DNA of 64,000 bases from an uncultured Dehalococcoidia bacterium (GCA_958296105.1 OY282441.1:1523800-1587799), one strand, 5' to 3'. Shown: positions 16,481-25,589, counted from the stretch's first letter. Notes: generated by a model not told the origin, from the letters alone. Translations and numbers: made by a program.

Positions 16481-17620
16481 ATGACAACTAGCAACAAGCG
16501 CGACTACTACGACGTACTGGGCATTCCCCGAGACTCTTCAGAAGAGGAGATCAAGAAGGCGTTCCGAAAGCTCGCACTCGAGTTTCACCCGGACCGCAAC
16601 CGCAGCGATGGCGCGGAGGCGCGCTTCAAGGAGGTCAACGAGGCGTATCAGGTACTCTCGGACTCCAGAAAGCGCGCCGACTACGACAGGTTCGGCCACT
16701 CCGCAGTCGGCGCGAACGGGGGACGGGGCTTCGAGGGCTTCGAGAATTTCGGCGGATTCGGCGACATCTTCGATGCGTTCTTCGGCGGCGGCGTTGGCAG
16801 CCAGCAGGCGAGCGCCAACGCAGCGCGGCGCGGGAACGACATCCAAACTAGGGTTGCCGTCAGCTTCGAAGAGGCGGTATTTGGGGCGGAGAAGAACATC
16901 GAAATAACCCGCGTAGACGTTTGCAGCAGGTGCCGCGGCTCTCGCAGCGAGCCGGAAAGCGACACCGTAACCTGTAACAACTGCAACGGATCCGGACAGG
17001 TCAGACGCTCTCATCAAGGGTTCTTCGGCCAGTTCGTCCAAGTGACTCCCTGCTCTGTCTGTCACGGTGAAGGGTTCACCATAACCAACCCGTGCAGCAG
17101 GTGCGCGGGCGCAGGGCGGGAGCGGCGCGCGCGCAAGCTGGCGGTGAAGATTCCGGCGGGCATAGACGACGGCGTCCAGATCAAGCTGAGCCGCGAAGGT
17201 GAAGCCGGTCTCAACGGCGGAATACCCGGCGACCTCTACGTTGCCCTGAACGTCCGCGCGCACGAGGTGTTCAGGCGGTCGGGAACGGACATCCTTCTGT
17301 CTCTGCCGGTCAGCGTGTCTCAGGCGACGCTCGGCGCGAGGGTGGACGTTCCAACGCTCGAAGGTACGGAGGAGCTGTTCATTCCGCCCGGCACGCAGCC
17401 GGGAGATACGTTCTCGCTGAAGAACAAGGGCGTCCCTCATCTTGGGAGCAATCAGCGCGGCAGCCAGATAGTGACCGTAGATGTCAAGATTCCCACGTCC
17501 CTAGACCGCGATCAGCGGCAGCTGTTCGCGGCGCTGTCGGAGTCCATGGGCGAGACCGACGTTGGCGGCGGGAACAAGGGCATCTTCGACAAGTTCAAGG
17601 ACGTGTTCACAGGCGAGTGA
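16481..17620 (+). CDS. dnaJ: Chaperone DnaJ (Hsp40, type I)
   Basis: The 379 aa protein is full length. The J domain has HPD at 36-38. A Gly/Phe-rich linker runs about 79-105. The zinc domain has four CxxC pairs at Cys148/151, 165/168, 191/194 and 205/208, although the first repeat (CSRCRGSR) lacks the usual trailing GxG. The C-terminal client-binding domains follow (VKIPAGIDDGVQIKL; RSGTDILLSLPVSVSQATLGA). It delivers clients to DnaK and stimulates its ATPase. dnaK and grpE are not in the window. Its stop overlaps the prmA start by one base (TGATG). Confidence 0.96.
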   Translation: MTTSNKRDYYDVLGIPRDSSEEEIKKAFRKLALEFHPDRNRSDGAEARFKEVNEAYQVLSDSRKRADYDRFGHSAVGANGGRGFEGFENFGGFGDIFDAFFGGGVGSQQASANAARRGNDIQTRVAVSFEEAVFGAEKNIEITRVDVCSRCRGSRSEPESDTVTCNNCNGSGQVRRSHQGFFGQFVQVTPCSVCHGEGFTITNPCSRCAGAGRERRARKLAVKIPAGIDDGVQIKLSREGEAGLNGGIPGDLYVALNVRAHEVFRRSGTDILLSLPVSVSQATLGARVDVPTLEGTEELFIPPGTQPGDTFSLKNKGVPHLGSNQRGSQIVTVDVKIPTSLDRDQRQLFAALSESMGETDVGGGNKGIFDKFKDVFTGE

Positions 17621-18525
17621 TGTCCGCGAGCTGGCTAGAGCTGAGTATCGACACGCCGCCCGAGTACGTCGAACCCCTCAGCGAGATATTCCGTCGCTAC
17701 GGCGAGGGGGGCGTGGCAGTCGAGCAGCCGGGCGGATTCAACCCGGACGAGGGCGAGACTGCTCCAATCCCCGACCGAGTTACGGTCAAGGCGTACCTGC
17801 CCATGGACGCGGACACGGATCGGCGGCGCGCTCGGATAGATGTTGGCGTGCGCTTGGTGGCGCATCTTGCCCCCGTCTCCGATCTGCGCGAGCGGCTGGT
17901 CAACGAGGAGGAGTGGCAAAACAGCTGGAAGGAGTTCTTCCAGCCGCTGCGAGTCGGAGGCAGAATCGTCATCTGTCCGACATGGCGCGAGTTCGAGGGC
18001 AGACAGGGAGACGTGATCATCCAGCTGGATCCGGGCATGGCGTTCGGCACGGGACACCATCCCACAACGCGGATGTGCCTGGAGATCATCGAGCGAACCA
18101 TCTCTCCCGGAGATCGCGCGCTGGACATCGGCTGCGGATCGGGCATACTGTCCATAAGCGCGGTCAAACTCGGAGCGGGGAGCGCAGTCGGCTTCGAGAT
18201 AGACCCCGTGGCTGTCAGGGCAGCGCGCGCCAACGTCGAGTCGAACGGCGCGGCGGAGCTGGTAGAGGTGGTGCATGGCACGCTTCCCAGCCCTCTGGCG
18301 GAAGCGCAGAGCTTCGATCTCGTAGTCGCCAACATCTCCGCCAGAGTAGTCGTCGATCTCGCGCCCCATCTGGCAGCCTGCGCCGCGTCCGGCGGCACTC
18401 TCATCGCATCGGGCATCCTCGAAGATCACGTGGACAGGGTCGCAGCCGCGCTGGAGTCGGCGGGCGCGACGGTGCGCGAGCGGCTCTCGGACGGCGACTG
18501 GGTGGCGCTGGCGGCATCGACCTGA
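17620..18525 (+). CDS. prmA: Ribosomal protein L11 methyltransferase
   Basis: The 301 aa protein has an N-terminal L11-recognition domain (WLELSIDTPPEYVEPLSEIF) and a class I SAM-dependent methyltransferase domain with DPGMAFGTGHHPTT near residue 139 and DIGCGSGILSISAVKLGA near 167, followed by VANIS. PrmA trimethylates L11. The ATG at 17620 overlaps the dnaJ stop; an in-frame GTG three bases earlier is an alternative. dnaJ-prmA adjacency is common in bacteria and supports both calls. Confidence 0.94.
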   Translation: MSASWLELSIDTPPEYVEPLSEIFRRYGEGGVAVEQPGGFNPDEGETAPIPDRVTVKAYLPMDADTDRRRARIDVGVRLVAHLAPVSDLRERLVNEEEWQNSWKEFFQPLRVGGRIVICPTWREFEGRQGDVIIQLDPGMAFGTGHHPTTRMCLEIIERTISPGDRALDIGCGSGILSISAVKLGAGSAVGFEIDPVAVRAARANVESNGAAELVEVVHGTLPSPLAEAQSFDLVVANISARVVVDLAPHLAACAASGGTLIASGILEDHVDRVAAALESAGATVRERLSDGDWVALAAST

Positions 18526-18546
18526 ATTAGAAAGGGTATCTACGAG

Positions 18547-19398
18547 TTGGCGAAGAGAGCCAAAGGCAGCCAGCACAAGCGGCAGCAGCGCGCGCTTCTG
18601 AAGAGGTCGAAGCGAAATCGGAAGCTGTCTCGACGACAGGCGAACGCGCCTTCGGCGGACAGCCCGCGCCGCCTTCTTCGCAGGGCCAGGGAGATGCCCA
18701 TTGACGGCGCATGGGTTCAGCAGGGATGGCAGGAGCAGGGAACCGCGCGGGTCATACTGGCGCGCGCGCAGCCGTCAGGCGCCATTCTGCTAGGCGAATA
18801 CGTGGTCGACTGCCTGTGCGCTGGCGTAAAGTCTTCGACCTACGCCGTCAACGTCTCGCCCGACGTGTTCCAGAACGAGGCGATCCCGCGCATATACGGG
18901 GGAGAGCCGCCAATGGCGATCTCCGAGGAGCTGGCGCACGAGATCATCTGGGGCGCGGTCGAGTATGCGGAGGGGCTGGGGCTGAGAGCGCACGCGAGCT
19001 TCCGCGATTCGCAGAGGATACTCGAACCTGCGGACGCGCTGCCGCGCAGCGCCGGGGTTCGGTTCGGATACGAGGGACGCCCCGCATACATACCCGCGCC
19101 CACCGACAACGAGCTGGCGATTCTCAGGTCTCTGATCGACAGCGTGGGAATCGGCAACTTCCACTACGCGCCTCGAGGCGAAGTCTCAGACGAGATCGCC
19201 GAGCTGCTCGGCGCTGAAGTCCAAGAGCAAGAGGACGATTCCGAGCGCTCCGCCATATGGACGCCGGAGCAGATGGAGGAACAGCCGGGCAGCGTCAGCG
19301 CCGATTCGGGCTTGTGGGTTCCGGGGCAGATGGAAGAGCCTTCCGAATCCGCGGATCGGGCGGAGCCTGCGGGCATATGGACGCCGGGCAGATCCTAG
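18547..19398 (+). CDS. Conserved hypothetical protein with basic N-terminus and repeated W-x-P-x-Q-M-E-E C-terminus
   Basis: The 283 aa product (TTG start, AAAGGG upstream) starts with about 55 very basic residues. A globular core follows (DGAWVQQGWQEQGTARVILARAQPSG; VVDCLCAGVKSS; EELAHEIIWGAVEYAEGLGLRAH), resembling an uncharacterised bacterial family I have seen near or fused to SEC-C zinc domains; no SEC-C is present. The acidic tail repeats a motif three times: IWTPEQMEEQ (about 246), LWVPGQMEEP (about 264), IWTPGRS at the end. It lies 21 bases after prmA, probably in the same operon. Function is unknown. Confidence 0.75.
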   Translation: MAKRAKGSQHKRQQRALLKRSKRNRKLSRRQANAPSADSPRRLLRRAREMPIDGAWVQQGWQEQGTARVILARAQPSGAILLGEYVVDCLCAGVKSSTYAVNVSPDVFQNEAIPRIYGGEPPMAISEELAHEIIWGAVEYAEGLGLRAHASFRDSQRILEPADALPRSAGVRFGYEGRPAYIPAPTDNELAILRSLIDSVGIGNFHYAPRGEVSDEIAELLGAEVQEQEDDSERSAIWTPEQMEEQPGSVSADSGLWVPGQMEEPSESADRAEPAGIWTPGRS

Positions 19399-19433
19399 AG
19401 TCACAGATCGCCCTCGCGCCTATCATCCATCAA

Positions 19434-19497
19434 GAGCCGCAGGGCATCGAGAACCGCAGGGCATCGAGAATCACAGGGCATCGAGAACCGCAGGGGC
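19434..19497. repeat. 17-bp tandem repeat
   Basis: About 3.7 copies of GAGAACCGCAGGGCATC: the first copy lacks two bases (19434-19448), followed by copies at 19449 and 19466 and a partial copy at 19483. It lies between two convergent genes (hypothetical, plus; gpsA, minus). Copy number is likely variable between strains. Confidence 0.85.
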
Positions 19498-19573
19498 GGT
19501 TCTGGGAACCGACCACACACCTGAGTGAGAGGGGATCGACCACGATGGAATCGGCTGGCTTTGCCGCAGTGGT

Positions 19574-20572
19574 CTATTCGGATCTGGGTTCGCGTCCCAT
19601 GAGGCGCTGAATCGCGCGGGGGACGGAGACTCCGCCGAACATGATGTCGCGCGTCGCCTCCGCAATGGGCATTTCCACGCCGAGCCGAGCCGCCAGATCG
19701 AGCGCGGCGTGTGTGGTGTCCACTCCCTCTGCCACGTTGTGCATTCCGGCGCGGATCTCGTCCAGCGTCCTGCCCGCCGCCAGCTGCTCGCCCACGTAGT
19801 GGTTCCTGCTGAGCGTGCTGGAGCAGGTGGCTACGAGATCGCCGATACCCGCCAGCCCCGAGACGGTTGACGGGCTTGCCCCCGCCGCCGCGCCGAGCCG
19901 CGCGACTTCCGCCAGCCCCCGGGTCATAAAGGCAGACTTGGCGTTGTCGCCGAGCCTCATTCCGTCACAGATTCCCGCGCCCAGCGCGATGATGTTCTTC
20001 AGCGCGCCGCACAGCTCCACTCCGACGATGTCTTCGTTCGTATAGACGCGGAACACGTTCGAGTTGAAGATCGACTGCGCCGTTCTGGCGGCGTCTGCGC
20101 TGCGTGAGGCTATGACGGTCGAGGCGAGCATACCCCTGACGATCTCGCTCGACAGGTTCGGGCCTGAGAGCGCGCATATGCGCTCCCGCGCGCGGGGCGG
20201 CATCTCCTCAGCCAGCGCCTCGCTCATTCTCCTGCCGCTGCTCAGCTCCAAGCCCTTAGCGGCGCTGACGACCACGCAGCCGCCGGGGATCCAGCGCGAT
20301 ACGGAGCGGGCGTTGTCTCTGAGCGTCTGGGAAGGAACGGCAAAGACGATCAAGTCTGCGGAGTCGAGCGCGGCGGCGGGGTCGGAGACGGCTCGCATCG
20401 AATCGGGGAAGCGGAAGCCGGGGACGAAACGAGAGTTCTCTCGCTCGGATTCCAGCGCGCGCGCTTCGTCGTCCGTTCGAGCGAGCAGGCGAACGCGATG
20501 CCCCTGCCGAGCTAGGATGATGCTCAGGGTGGTTCCCCAGCTCGTGGCGCCGACTGCGGCGATGCTTGCCAT
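19574..20572 (-). CDS. gpsA: Glycerol-3-phosphate dehydrogenase [NAD(P)+]
   Basis: The 332 aa protein has an N-terminal NAD motif (VGATSWGTTLSIILARQGH), VVSAAKGLE near residue 97, LSGPNLSSEI near 132 and the catalytic ALKNIIALGAGICDGMRLGDN block near 189. It reduces dihydroxyacetone phosphate to sn-glycerol-3-phosphate for phospholipid synthesis. It lies 11 bases after plsY, whose product uses its product, so der-plsY-gpsA is a typical operon. Confidence 0.95.
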   Translation of the reverse strand: MASIAAVGATSWGTTLSIILARQGHRVRLLARTDDEARALESERENSRFVPGFRFPDSMRAVSDPAAALDSADLIVFAVPSQTLRDNARSVSRWIPGGCVVVSAAKGLELSSGRRMSEALAEEMPPRARERICALSGPNLSSEIVRGMLASTVIASRSADAARTAQSIFNSNVFRVYTNEDIVGVELCGALKNIIALGAGICDGMRLGDNAKSAFMTRGLAEVARLGAAAGASPSTVSGLAGIGDLVATCSSTLSRNHYVGEQLAAGRTLDEIRAGMHNVAEGVDTTHAALDLAARLGVEMPIAEATRDIMFGGVSVPRAIQRLMGREPRSE

Positions 20573-20583
20573 AGAGCCGCCGT

Positions 20584-21210
20584 CTAGTGTCCGCCGGCAA
20601 GATCCACCTGCTGGCCGATCTTGCGCTCGGTGCCGTTCAGCAGGCGCGCTATGTTCTCACGGTGTCGCAGCACGATCAGCGCGCCGCCCACTATTCCATA
20701 CCAGCAGTAGACCAAGGAGACGCTGCCGCCGAGCGCGAGCGCGACGAGAACGAGGGATCCGAGAGTGGCGGCGGCTATCGAGCCTACCGACACGTATCGG
20801 GTGGCGGCTACCAGACCTAGACCTATGACGGTTGCGACAGCCCCAGCCACTGGCGATATGATCCACAGCGCGCCCCATCCGGACGCCGTGCCGCGCCCTC
20901 CGCGAAAGCCGATGAACACGGGCCAGACGTGTCCGATGAGGGCGGCGAGCGCGGCGGCGACCTCCGCGCCGGGGGAGTCGAAGAGTATCTTGGCTATCAG
21001 TACGGCGGCTACGCCCTTGCCCATGTCCAGCAGAAGCACGGCGGCGGCGGCGGGCTTGCCAATGGTTCGCAGAACGTTCGTCATGCCCATGCTGCCGCTG
21101 CCGTACTCGCGTATGTCCACGTTCGACACGAGCTTTCCGACCAATACCCCGAACGGAACCGAGCCGATCAGGTAAGCCACTGGAACCAGAATGAGATAGT
21201 CCGTGATCAA
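20584..21210 (-). CDS. plsY: Glycerol-3-phosphate acyltransferase PlsY
   Basis: The 208 aa integral membrane protein starts LITDYLILVPVAYLIGSVPFGVLVGKL and contains the conserved GSGSMGMTNVLRTIGK, KGVAAVLIA and GHVWPVFIGFRGGRGTA segments. It acylates glycerol-3-phosphate using acyl phosphate. The start is a TTG at 21210 overlapping the der stop as TTGA. The much longer open frame upstream is only the antiphase of der. Confidence 0.92.
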   Translation of the reverse strand: MITDYLILVPVAYLIGSVPFGVLVGKLVSNVDIREYGSGSMGMTNVLRTIGKPAAAAVLLLDMGKGVAAVLIAKILFDSPGAEVAAALAALIGHVWPVFIGFRGGRGTASGWGALWIISPVAGAVATVIGLGLVAATRYVSVGSIAAATLGSLVLVALALGGSVSLVYCWYGIVGGALIVLRHRENIARLLNGTERKIGQQVDLAGGH

Positions 21211-22523
21211 CCTCTTCTGCCCTTGAAACGCATCTTTAGCGGACTGCCGCGAAAATCGTAAGCCTGTCTGAGCCTGTTTTCCAAGTACCTTTCGTATGAG
21301 AAGTGCACCGAATCCGAGCGGTTGACGAAGAACGTGAAGCTGGGAGGCGCGACCTGATCCTGCGCGACGCTGTATATCTTCAGCGTGCGCCCCTTCATGC
21401 CGGTGGGCGGATGCTCGGCGATGGCGCCCATCATGGTGCGTCGAAGCTCGGGTCTGGGAACGCCCTTCGTCCACTGGCCATACACGTCGATCGAGGTGTC
21501 CACGAGCTGCTCCAGCCCCGTCCCGTCGAGCGCGGAGATGAAGGAGACGGGCGCGTATGCCGCGAACTTGAATCGCTGGCGAAGCAGCGCCTCGATCTCG
21601 CTCTTGGCAACGCCCTTGCCCTCCAGCAGGTCCCACTTGTTGACGGCTAGAACCATTCCCTTGTATGCGTCCAGTATGTAGCTTGCGATGTGGGTATCCT
21701 GCGCGGTGGCGGGTTCCATCGCGTCCATGAGCAGAATCGCCACGTCCGCCCTGTCTATGGCGCGCACGGACCTTATGACGCTGTACTTTTCGATGCCGGT
21801 GCCGATCTTGCCGCGCCTGCGTATGCCTGCGGTGTCGATCAGCAGTATGTCGAGGCGGTCGCGCCTGATGAGGGTGTCTATCGTGTCGCGCGTGGTGCCG
21901 GGAACGTCGCTCACTATGGAGCGGCTCTCCCCAGTGAGCGCGTTGAGCAGCATGGACTTGCCCACGTTGGGCCTGCCCACGATTGCCAGCTTGATGTCTG
22001 CGGGCGGCTCGGGGAACTCCGGCTCCGGAGGGAAGCTGGACACGACCTCTGCCATCATGTCGTCGAGTCCGATGTTGTGGTAGCCGCTTATCGGATGCGG
22101 ATAGCCCAGCCCTAGCTCGTGGAACTCGTGCGAGCCGTCCGCCTTCGCGTCCGTATCGACCTTGTTCACTGCCAGAATGACCGGCTTCCCGCTCGTTCTC
22201 AGCAGATCCGCCACGTCCATATCGGACGCGGTTACGCCCTGCATTACGTCCACGACCATGACGATGATGTCCGCGTCCTCGATGGCGGTCTCCACCTGCG
22301 CGCGCACCTGCCGCCACAGATCGGTGTCCGGGAATATCTCCAGTCCGCCGGTATCGACCAAGATGAAGTGGTGGTCTGCCCAGAGCGTTTCCAGCATGAC
22401 CCTGTCGCGGGTGGTGCCGGACTGCTTGGACACGATCGCCACGATGCGCCCCACCAGCCTGTTGAACAGGGTGGACTTGCCCACGTTGGGCCTCCCAACG
22501 ATAGCCACTACAGGCTTGGACAC
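21207..22523 (-). CDS. der: Ribosome-assembly GTPase Der (EngA)
   Basis: The 438 aa protein has two tandem GTPase domains: GRPNVGKSTLFNRL, DTGG and NKVD in the first; GRPNVGKSMLLNALTG, DTAGIRRRGKI and NKWD in the second. A C-terminal KH-like domain follows. The GTG at 22523 was chosen because GGGAG sits seven bases upstream and VSKPVVAIVG matches family N-termini; a TTG at 22553 also exists. Der acts in 50S maturation. Confidence 0.95.
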   Translation of the reverse strand: MSKPVVAIVGRPNVGKSTLFNRLVGRIVAIVSKQSGTTRDRVMLETLWADHHFILVDTGGLEIFPDTDLWRQVRAQVETAIEDADIIVMVVDVMQGVTASDMDVADLLRTSGKPVILAVNKVDTDAKADGSHEFHELGLGYPHPISGYHNIGLDDMMAEVVSSFPPEPEFPEPPADIKLAIVGRPNVGKSMLLNALTGESRSIVSDVPGTTRDTIDTLIRRDRLDILLIDTAGIRRRGKIGTGIEKYSVIRSVRAIDRADVAILLMDAMEPATAQDTHIASYILDAYKGMVLAVNKWDLLEGKGVAKSEIEALLRQRFKFAAYAPVSFISALDGTGLEQLVDTSIDVYGQWTKGVPRPELRRTMMGAIAEHPPTGMKGRTLKIYSVAQDQVAPPSFTFFVNRSDSVHFSYERYLENRLRQAYDFRGSPLKMRFKGRRG

Positions 22524-22650
22524 GAGTAACTCCCGACGCCGCCAGCTCTCCAAAAGAGAGAGGGATGAACAGTGTGAGCGGATTTGCGATTTTCGCTGAG
22601 AATGCTAACAGATACACGCTGAGATTGCACAGTTTCGGGTGTCTGGGGCG

Positions 22651-22679
22651 TTGTCAGCGCGTGAGCTATTCTTTATGGT
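22651..22679 (+). promoter_or_regulatory. Promoter upstream of the nucleoside deaminase gene
   Basis: TTGTCA (22651-22656), a 17-base spacer, then TATGGT (22674-22679), 47 bases before the ATG at 22727. The -10 hexamer is the same as in the methyltransferase promoter at 9294-9322. Confidence 0.6.
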
Positions 22680-22726
22680 AGGTTGAGCTAGGCGCGGATG
22701 CTCAGACTCGGCGAGCGGAGGGGAAT

Positions 22727-23173
22727 ATGGCCTCGATGGATCACGAACGGTTCATGCGCGCTGCGCTGGAAGAGGCGCGGAGGGCGGAGAGCGAAGGGAA
22801 CGTGGGGGTGGGATCGGTGATCGTCAAGAGTGGCGAAGTGATCGCGCGCGGGCGCAACCTGGTTCCGGTTACGCATGATCCGACTGCGCACGCCGAGACG
22901 GTCGCGCTGAGGGAAGCCGCGAACGTTCTGCTCAGCGACGACATGGCGGGATGCTGTCTCTATACCACGTTCGAGCCGTGTCCGATGTGCTGCGGCGCTC
23001 TGATGAACGCCAACATCTCGACTCTGGTTATGGGCGGAAGGCCGGAGGCGGGGCAGACGGGATGGGGCGGATATACGGTCGAGCGCCTGATAGCTCTGGC
23101 AGGCAGGGGGGACGCGGTGGAAGTGGTGAGCGGCGTTCTGGTCGAGGAGTGCCTGGACATACGCCAGCCGTGA
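22727..23173 (+). CDS. Nucleoside/nucleobase deaminase (CMP/dCMP-deaminase fold)
   Basis: The 148 aa protein has the zinc-binding HAE motif (THDPTAHAETVALREA near residue 50) and PCPMCCGAL near 86. This is typical of the guanine/tRNA-adenosine deaminase branch of the superfamily. The conserved TadA N-terminal DE(V/I)PVGA is replaced by GNVGVGSVIV, and the C-terminus is shortened to a GWGGYTVERL type, so a free nucleoside or base is a likelier substrate than tRNA. A GGAGGGGA site precedes the ATG. Confidence 0.85.
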   Translation: MASMDHERFMRAALEEARRAESEGNVGVGSVIVKSGEVIARGRNLVPVTHDPTAHAETVALREAANVLLSDDMAGCCLYTTFEPCPMCCGALMNANISTLVMGGRPEAGQTGWGGYTVERLIALAGRGDAVEVVSGVLVEECLDIRQP

Positions 23174-23190
23174 TCCGAACGCCTTCATAG

Positions 23191-23218
23191 TCAAACAGTC
23201 AGTGTCAAACAGTCAGTG
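23191..23218. repeat. Perfect 14-bp tandem duplication
   Basis: TCAAACAGTCAGTG occurs at 23191-23204 and again at 23205-23218, immediately before the GGGG-rich ribosome-site region of the queuosine transporter gene. Confidence 0.85.
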
Positions 23219-23228
23219 GGGGCGCCGA

Positions 23229-24017
23229 ATGAACTTTTCGGGCAGGCTGGTCATAATCATCGCGCTGGCGATAAGCGTTCTGCTGGTGAGCAACATAATC
23301 GCGAGCAAGGCGCTGGCGCTGTTCGAGCTTCCGTTCGAGTTTCTCGGCGGCTCCCTAGTCGTGGTGTCCGTATCGGTAATATGCTTCCCGATAGGCTACA
23401 TCATCAGCGACGTGCTGACGGAGGTGTACGGATTTCGGGTGGCGCGCGGCGTCATATGGCTGGGCTTCGTATGCAACCTGCTGATGGTGATTCTGTTCTG
23501 GGTCGCCATCAGCATACCGAGCGCGCCGTTCTACGAAGATCAGGATGCGTACTCCGCCATACTCGGATCCACGGGGTGGCTGCTGCTGGGCAGTTTCGCG
23601 GCGTACATAATCGGCGAGTTCTCCAACGCGACGGTAATGGTGATTCTGAAGAACAAGACTCAGGGCAGGCATCTGTGGCTGCGGACGATAAGCTCTACGG
23701 TGGTGGGGCAGGGCATAGACTCGCTGCTGTTCTACGCCATAGCCTTCGGCGTATCGGGGCTGTGGGGATGGTCTGCCGCGATGAACGGCGCTGTCACGGC
23801 GTGGATAGTCAAGTCGCTCTACGAAGCTGCCGCCACTCCGATTACGTACTGGGTGGTGGGCTGGCTCAAGCGCACCGAGCGAATGGACATCTACGACGCG
23901 CCGGGGTCGCTCAACCCGTTCGGCATATTCGGAGAAGGCGAGGGCGCGAGCGTCAACGCGGCGCGAGCGCAGCGGACAGCCAACACAGGGGCAGGCAACA
24001 CAGGGGCAGGCAATTGA
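23229..24017 (+). CDS. Queuosine precursor transporter (YhhQ/DUF165 family)
   Basis: The 262 aa membrane protein has about six hydrophobic spans and the family markers VSNIIASKAL near residue 18, ISDVLTEVYGFRVAR near 52 and GQGIDSLLFY near 160. YhhQ imports preQ0/preQ1 for queuosine tRNA modification. The ATG at 23229 was chosen because homology starts there. The C-terminus ends in ANTGAGNTGAGN, encoded by a duplicated 15-base unit, and looks like a recent slippage tail. Its stop overlaps the next gene as TTGA. Confidence 0.88.
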   Translation: MNFSGRLVIIIALAISVLLVSNIIASKALALFELPFEFLGGSLVVVSVSVICFPIGYIISDVLTEVYGFRVARGVIWLGFVCNLLMVILFWVAISIPSAPFYEDQDAYSAILGSTGWLLLGSFAAYIIGEFSNATVMVILKNKTQGRHLWLRTISSTVVGQGIDSLLFYAIAFGVSGLWGWSAAMNGAVTAWIVKSLYEAAATPITYWVVGWLKRTERMDIYDAPGSLNPFGIFGEGEGASVNAARAQRTANTGAGNTGAGN

Positions 24018-25066
24018 AGTTCGGAGCTTTCTGGCAGGTGCCGGGCTACGTGGGATCATCGGTCCCGCGAAGGCACTGGGAGACGATCGAGCAGATAACC
24101 CTGGCGGACGAGCTGGGGTTCGAGACGGCGTGGATAGCGGAGTCTGTGTTCTTTCCGGGCCGTCCTCTGTCCAATCCGCTCATGGTGGCATCGGCCGCCG
24201 CTCAGCACGCCAGCCGAATAAGGTTCGGCACGCTCGCCGCGCAGTTCCCGCTTCACCACCCCATCCACATGGCGACGCAGGCGGCTACGTGCGACATTCT
24301 CACCAACGGCAGGCTCGACCTGTGTCTAGGAGGTCGCTGGGGGTCGCCCGCCGGACAGGCTCTCGGACAGGCGGCGGACATCAGCGCAGCCGAGAGCCGC
24401 GCGCGCGTAGCCGAGGGAATCGAGCTGCTCAAGGCGGCGTGGACTCAGGATAAGGCGAGCTTCGAGGGGGAGTACTGGAGCGTAAACGATCTGCTCGTGC
24501 GCCCCATGCCGCAGCAGAGGCCGCACCCGCCGCTGCTGCTCGCCGCCAACAGCGATGAGACGTTTCCATATGCCGCCGGCATGGGTCTGGGCGTGATCGG
24601 CACCACGCTCAGCCAGCCAATGCCCAGGATGATAGACCGTCTGCGCGAGTTCGAGGATGCCAAGCCGCCGGGAGACGGCGGACAGCCGCAGCCGTTCCAC
24701 GTCAACATCTCGTTCTTCACTGCCGAGACGAGGGAGAAGGCGCGCGGCATGATGGCGCGAAACTGGCTGGACGAGGATGTAGTCAGCTCCATGCCGGACG
24801 CGAGCGCGTCTTCTGTGGGAACGAGCAGGCACAGCTTCGCCAGCGGCGTCGGCGGCTGGGCGACGTGGAGCTTCGAGGATGCACTGCGCTACTCGATATA
24901 CGACGATCCCTCCGGCTGCGTCGAGCGGCTTCAGTCGCTTCAGGAGCAGCTGCCCGGAATGGCGCAGTGCATCCTGGAGTTCAACCGTCGCGGTCGCCTG
25001 ACGAACGAAGAGATCAAAGAGTCGATGCGGCTGTTCGCGGACAGGGTGATGCCGAAACTCGTATGA
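24014..25066 (+). CDS. LLM-class flavin/F420-dependent oxidoreductase
   Basis: The 350 aa luciferase-like barrel protein shows KFGAFWQVPGY at the N-terminus, LGFETAWIAESVF near residue 35, RIRFGTLAAQFPLHHP near 66, and GRLDLCLGGRWGSPAG near 95. The TTG start at 24014 overlaps the queuosine transporter stop (TTGA). Substrate is unknown; the flanking CinA-like gene gives no clear hint. Confidence 0.86.
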   Translation: MKFGAFWQVPGYVGSSVPRRHWETIEQITLADELGFETAWIAESVFFPGRPLSNPLMVASAAAQHASRIRFGTLAAQFPLHHPIHMATQAATCDILTNGRLDLCLGGRWGSPAGQALGQAADISAAESRARVAEGIELLKAAWTQDKASFEGEYWSVNDLLVRPMPQQRPHPPLLLAANSDETFPYAAGMGLGVIGTTLSQPMPRMIDRLREFEDAKPPGDGGQPQPFHVNISFFTAETREKARGMMARNWLDEDVVSSMPDASASSVGTSRHSFASGVGGWATWSFEDALRYSIYDDPSGCVERLQSLQEQLPGMAQCILEFNRRGRLTNEEIKESMRLFADRVMPKLV

Positions 25067-25080
25067 AGGAGGAAGCGTAC

Positions 25081-25569
25081 ATGCCGGACCTGAGCAGACT
25101 AGCCGCGTCCGTAGGACAGATGCTCAAAGATCGCGGGGACACCGTAGCCGTATCCGAATCGGCGTGCGGGGGGCTGATCAACGCCGCGCTGGTGGCGCTG
25201 CCGGGCGCGTCCGCGTACTACATCGGCGGCGCGGTCATCTACACGCACGTATCGAGGGAGGGGCTGCTGGGCATCGAGGACGGGGCGATGGAGGGGATGC
25301 GCGCAAGCACCGAGGGGTACGCTGCGCTGAAGGCTGCCACGATTAGACAGCGGCTCGGCGCAACATGGGCGATTGGGGAGACCGGAGCCAGCGGCCCAAC
25401 GGGGAACCGCTACGGAGACGCCGCCGGCCACGCCTGCATAGCGGTCAGCGGCCCCGTAGGGCGCGTCATCACGGTCGAGACCGGCGACTCCGACAGGGAG
25501 GCGAACATGTGGGTCTTCGTCGAACGCGCGCTGGGGCTGCTGGAGGAGTGCATCCGAGAGGCGGGCTAG
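25081..25569 (+). CDS. Second CinA C-terminal domain protein (PncC-like)
   Basis: The 162 aa single-domain protein has SESACGGLINAAL in place of the family AESCTGG, PGASAYYIGGAVIYTH, and GETGASGPTGNRYGD in place of VTGIAGPGGG. The Ser is kept, unlike the 1703 paralogue, but the glycine-rich motif is changed. An AAGGAGG site (25066-25072) fits the ATG at 25081; an ATG overlapping the previous stop at 25063 is less likely. NMN deamidase or a related amidase role is possible but unproven. Confidence 0.78.
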   Translation: MPDLSRLAASVGQMLKDRGDTVAVSESACGGLINAALVALPGASAYYIGGAVIYTHVSREGLLGIEDGAMEGMRASTEGYAALKAATIRQRLGATWAIGETGASGPTGNRYGDAAGHACIAVSGPVGRVITVETGDSDREANMWVFVERALGLLEECIREAG

Positions 25570-25589
25570 AGAGAGGGGCGTTTCGGTGA

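Noticed and set aside
20584-22617. 677-codon minus-strand frame
   Set aside because: Only the last 208 codons (PlsY) are real; the first part is the shifted frame of der.
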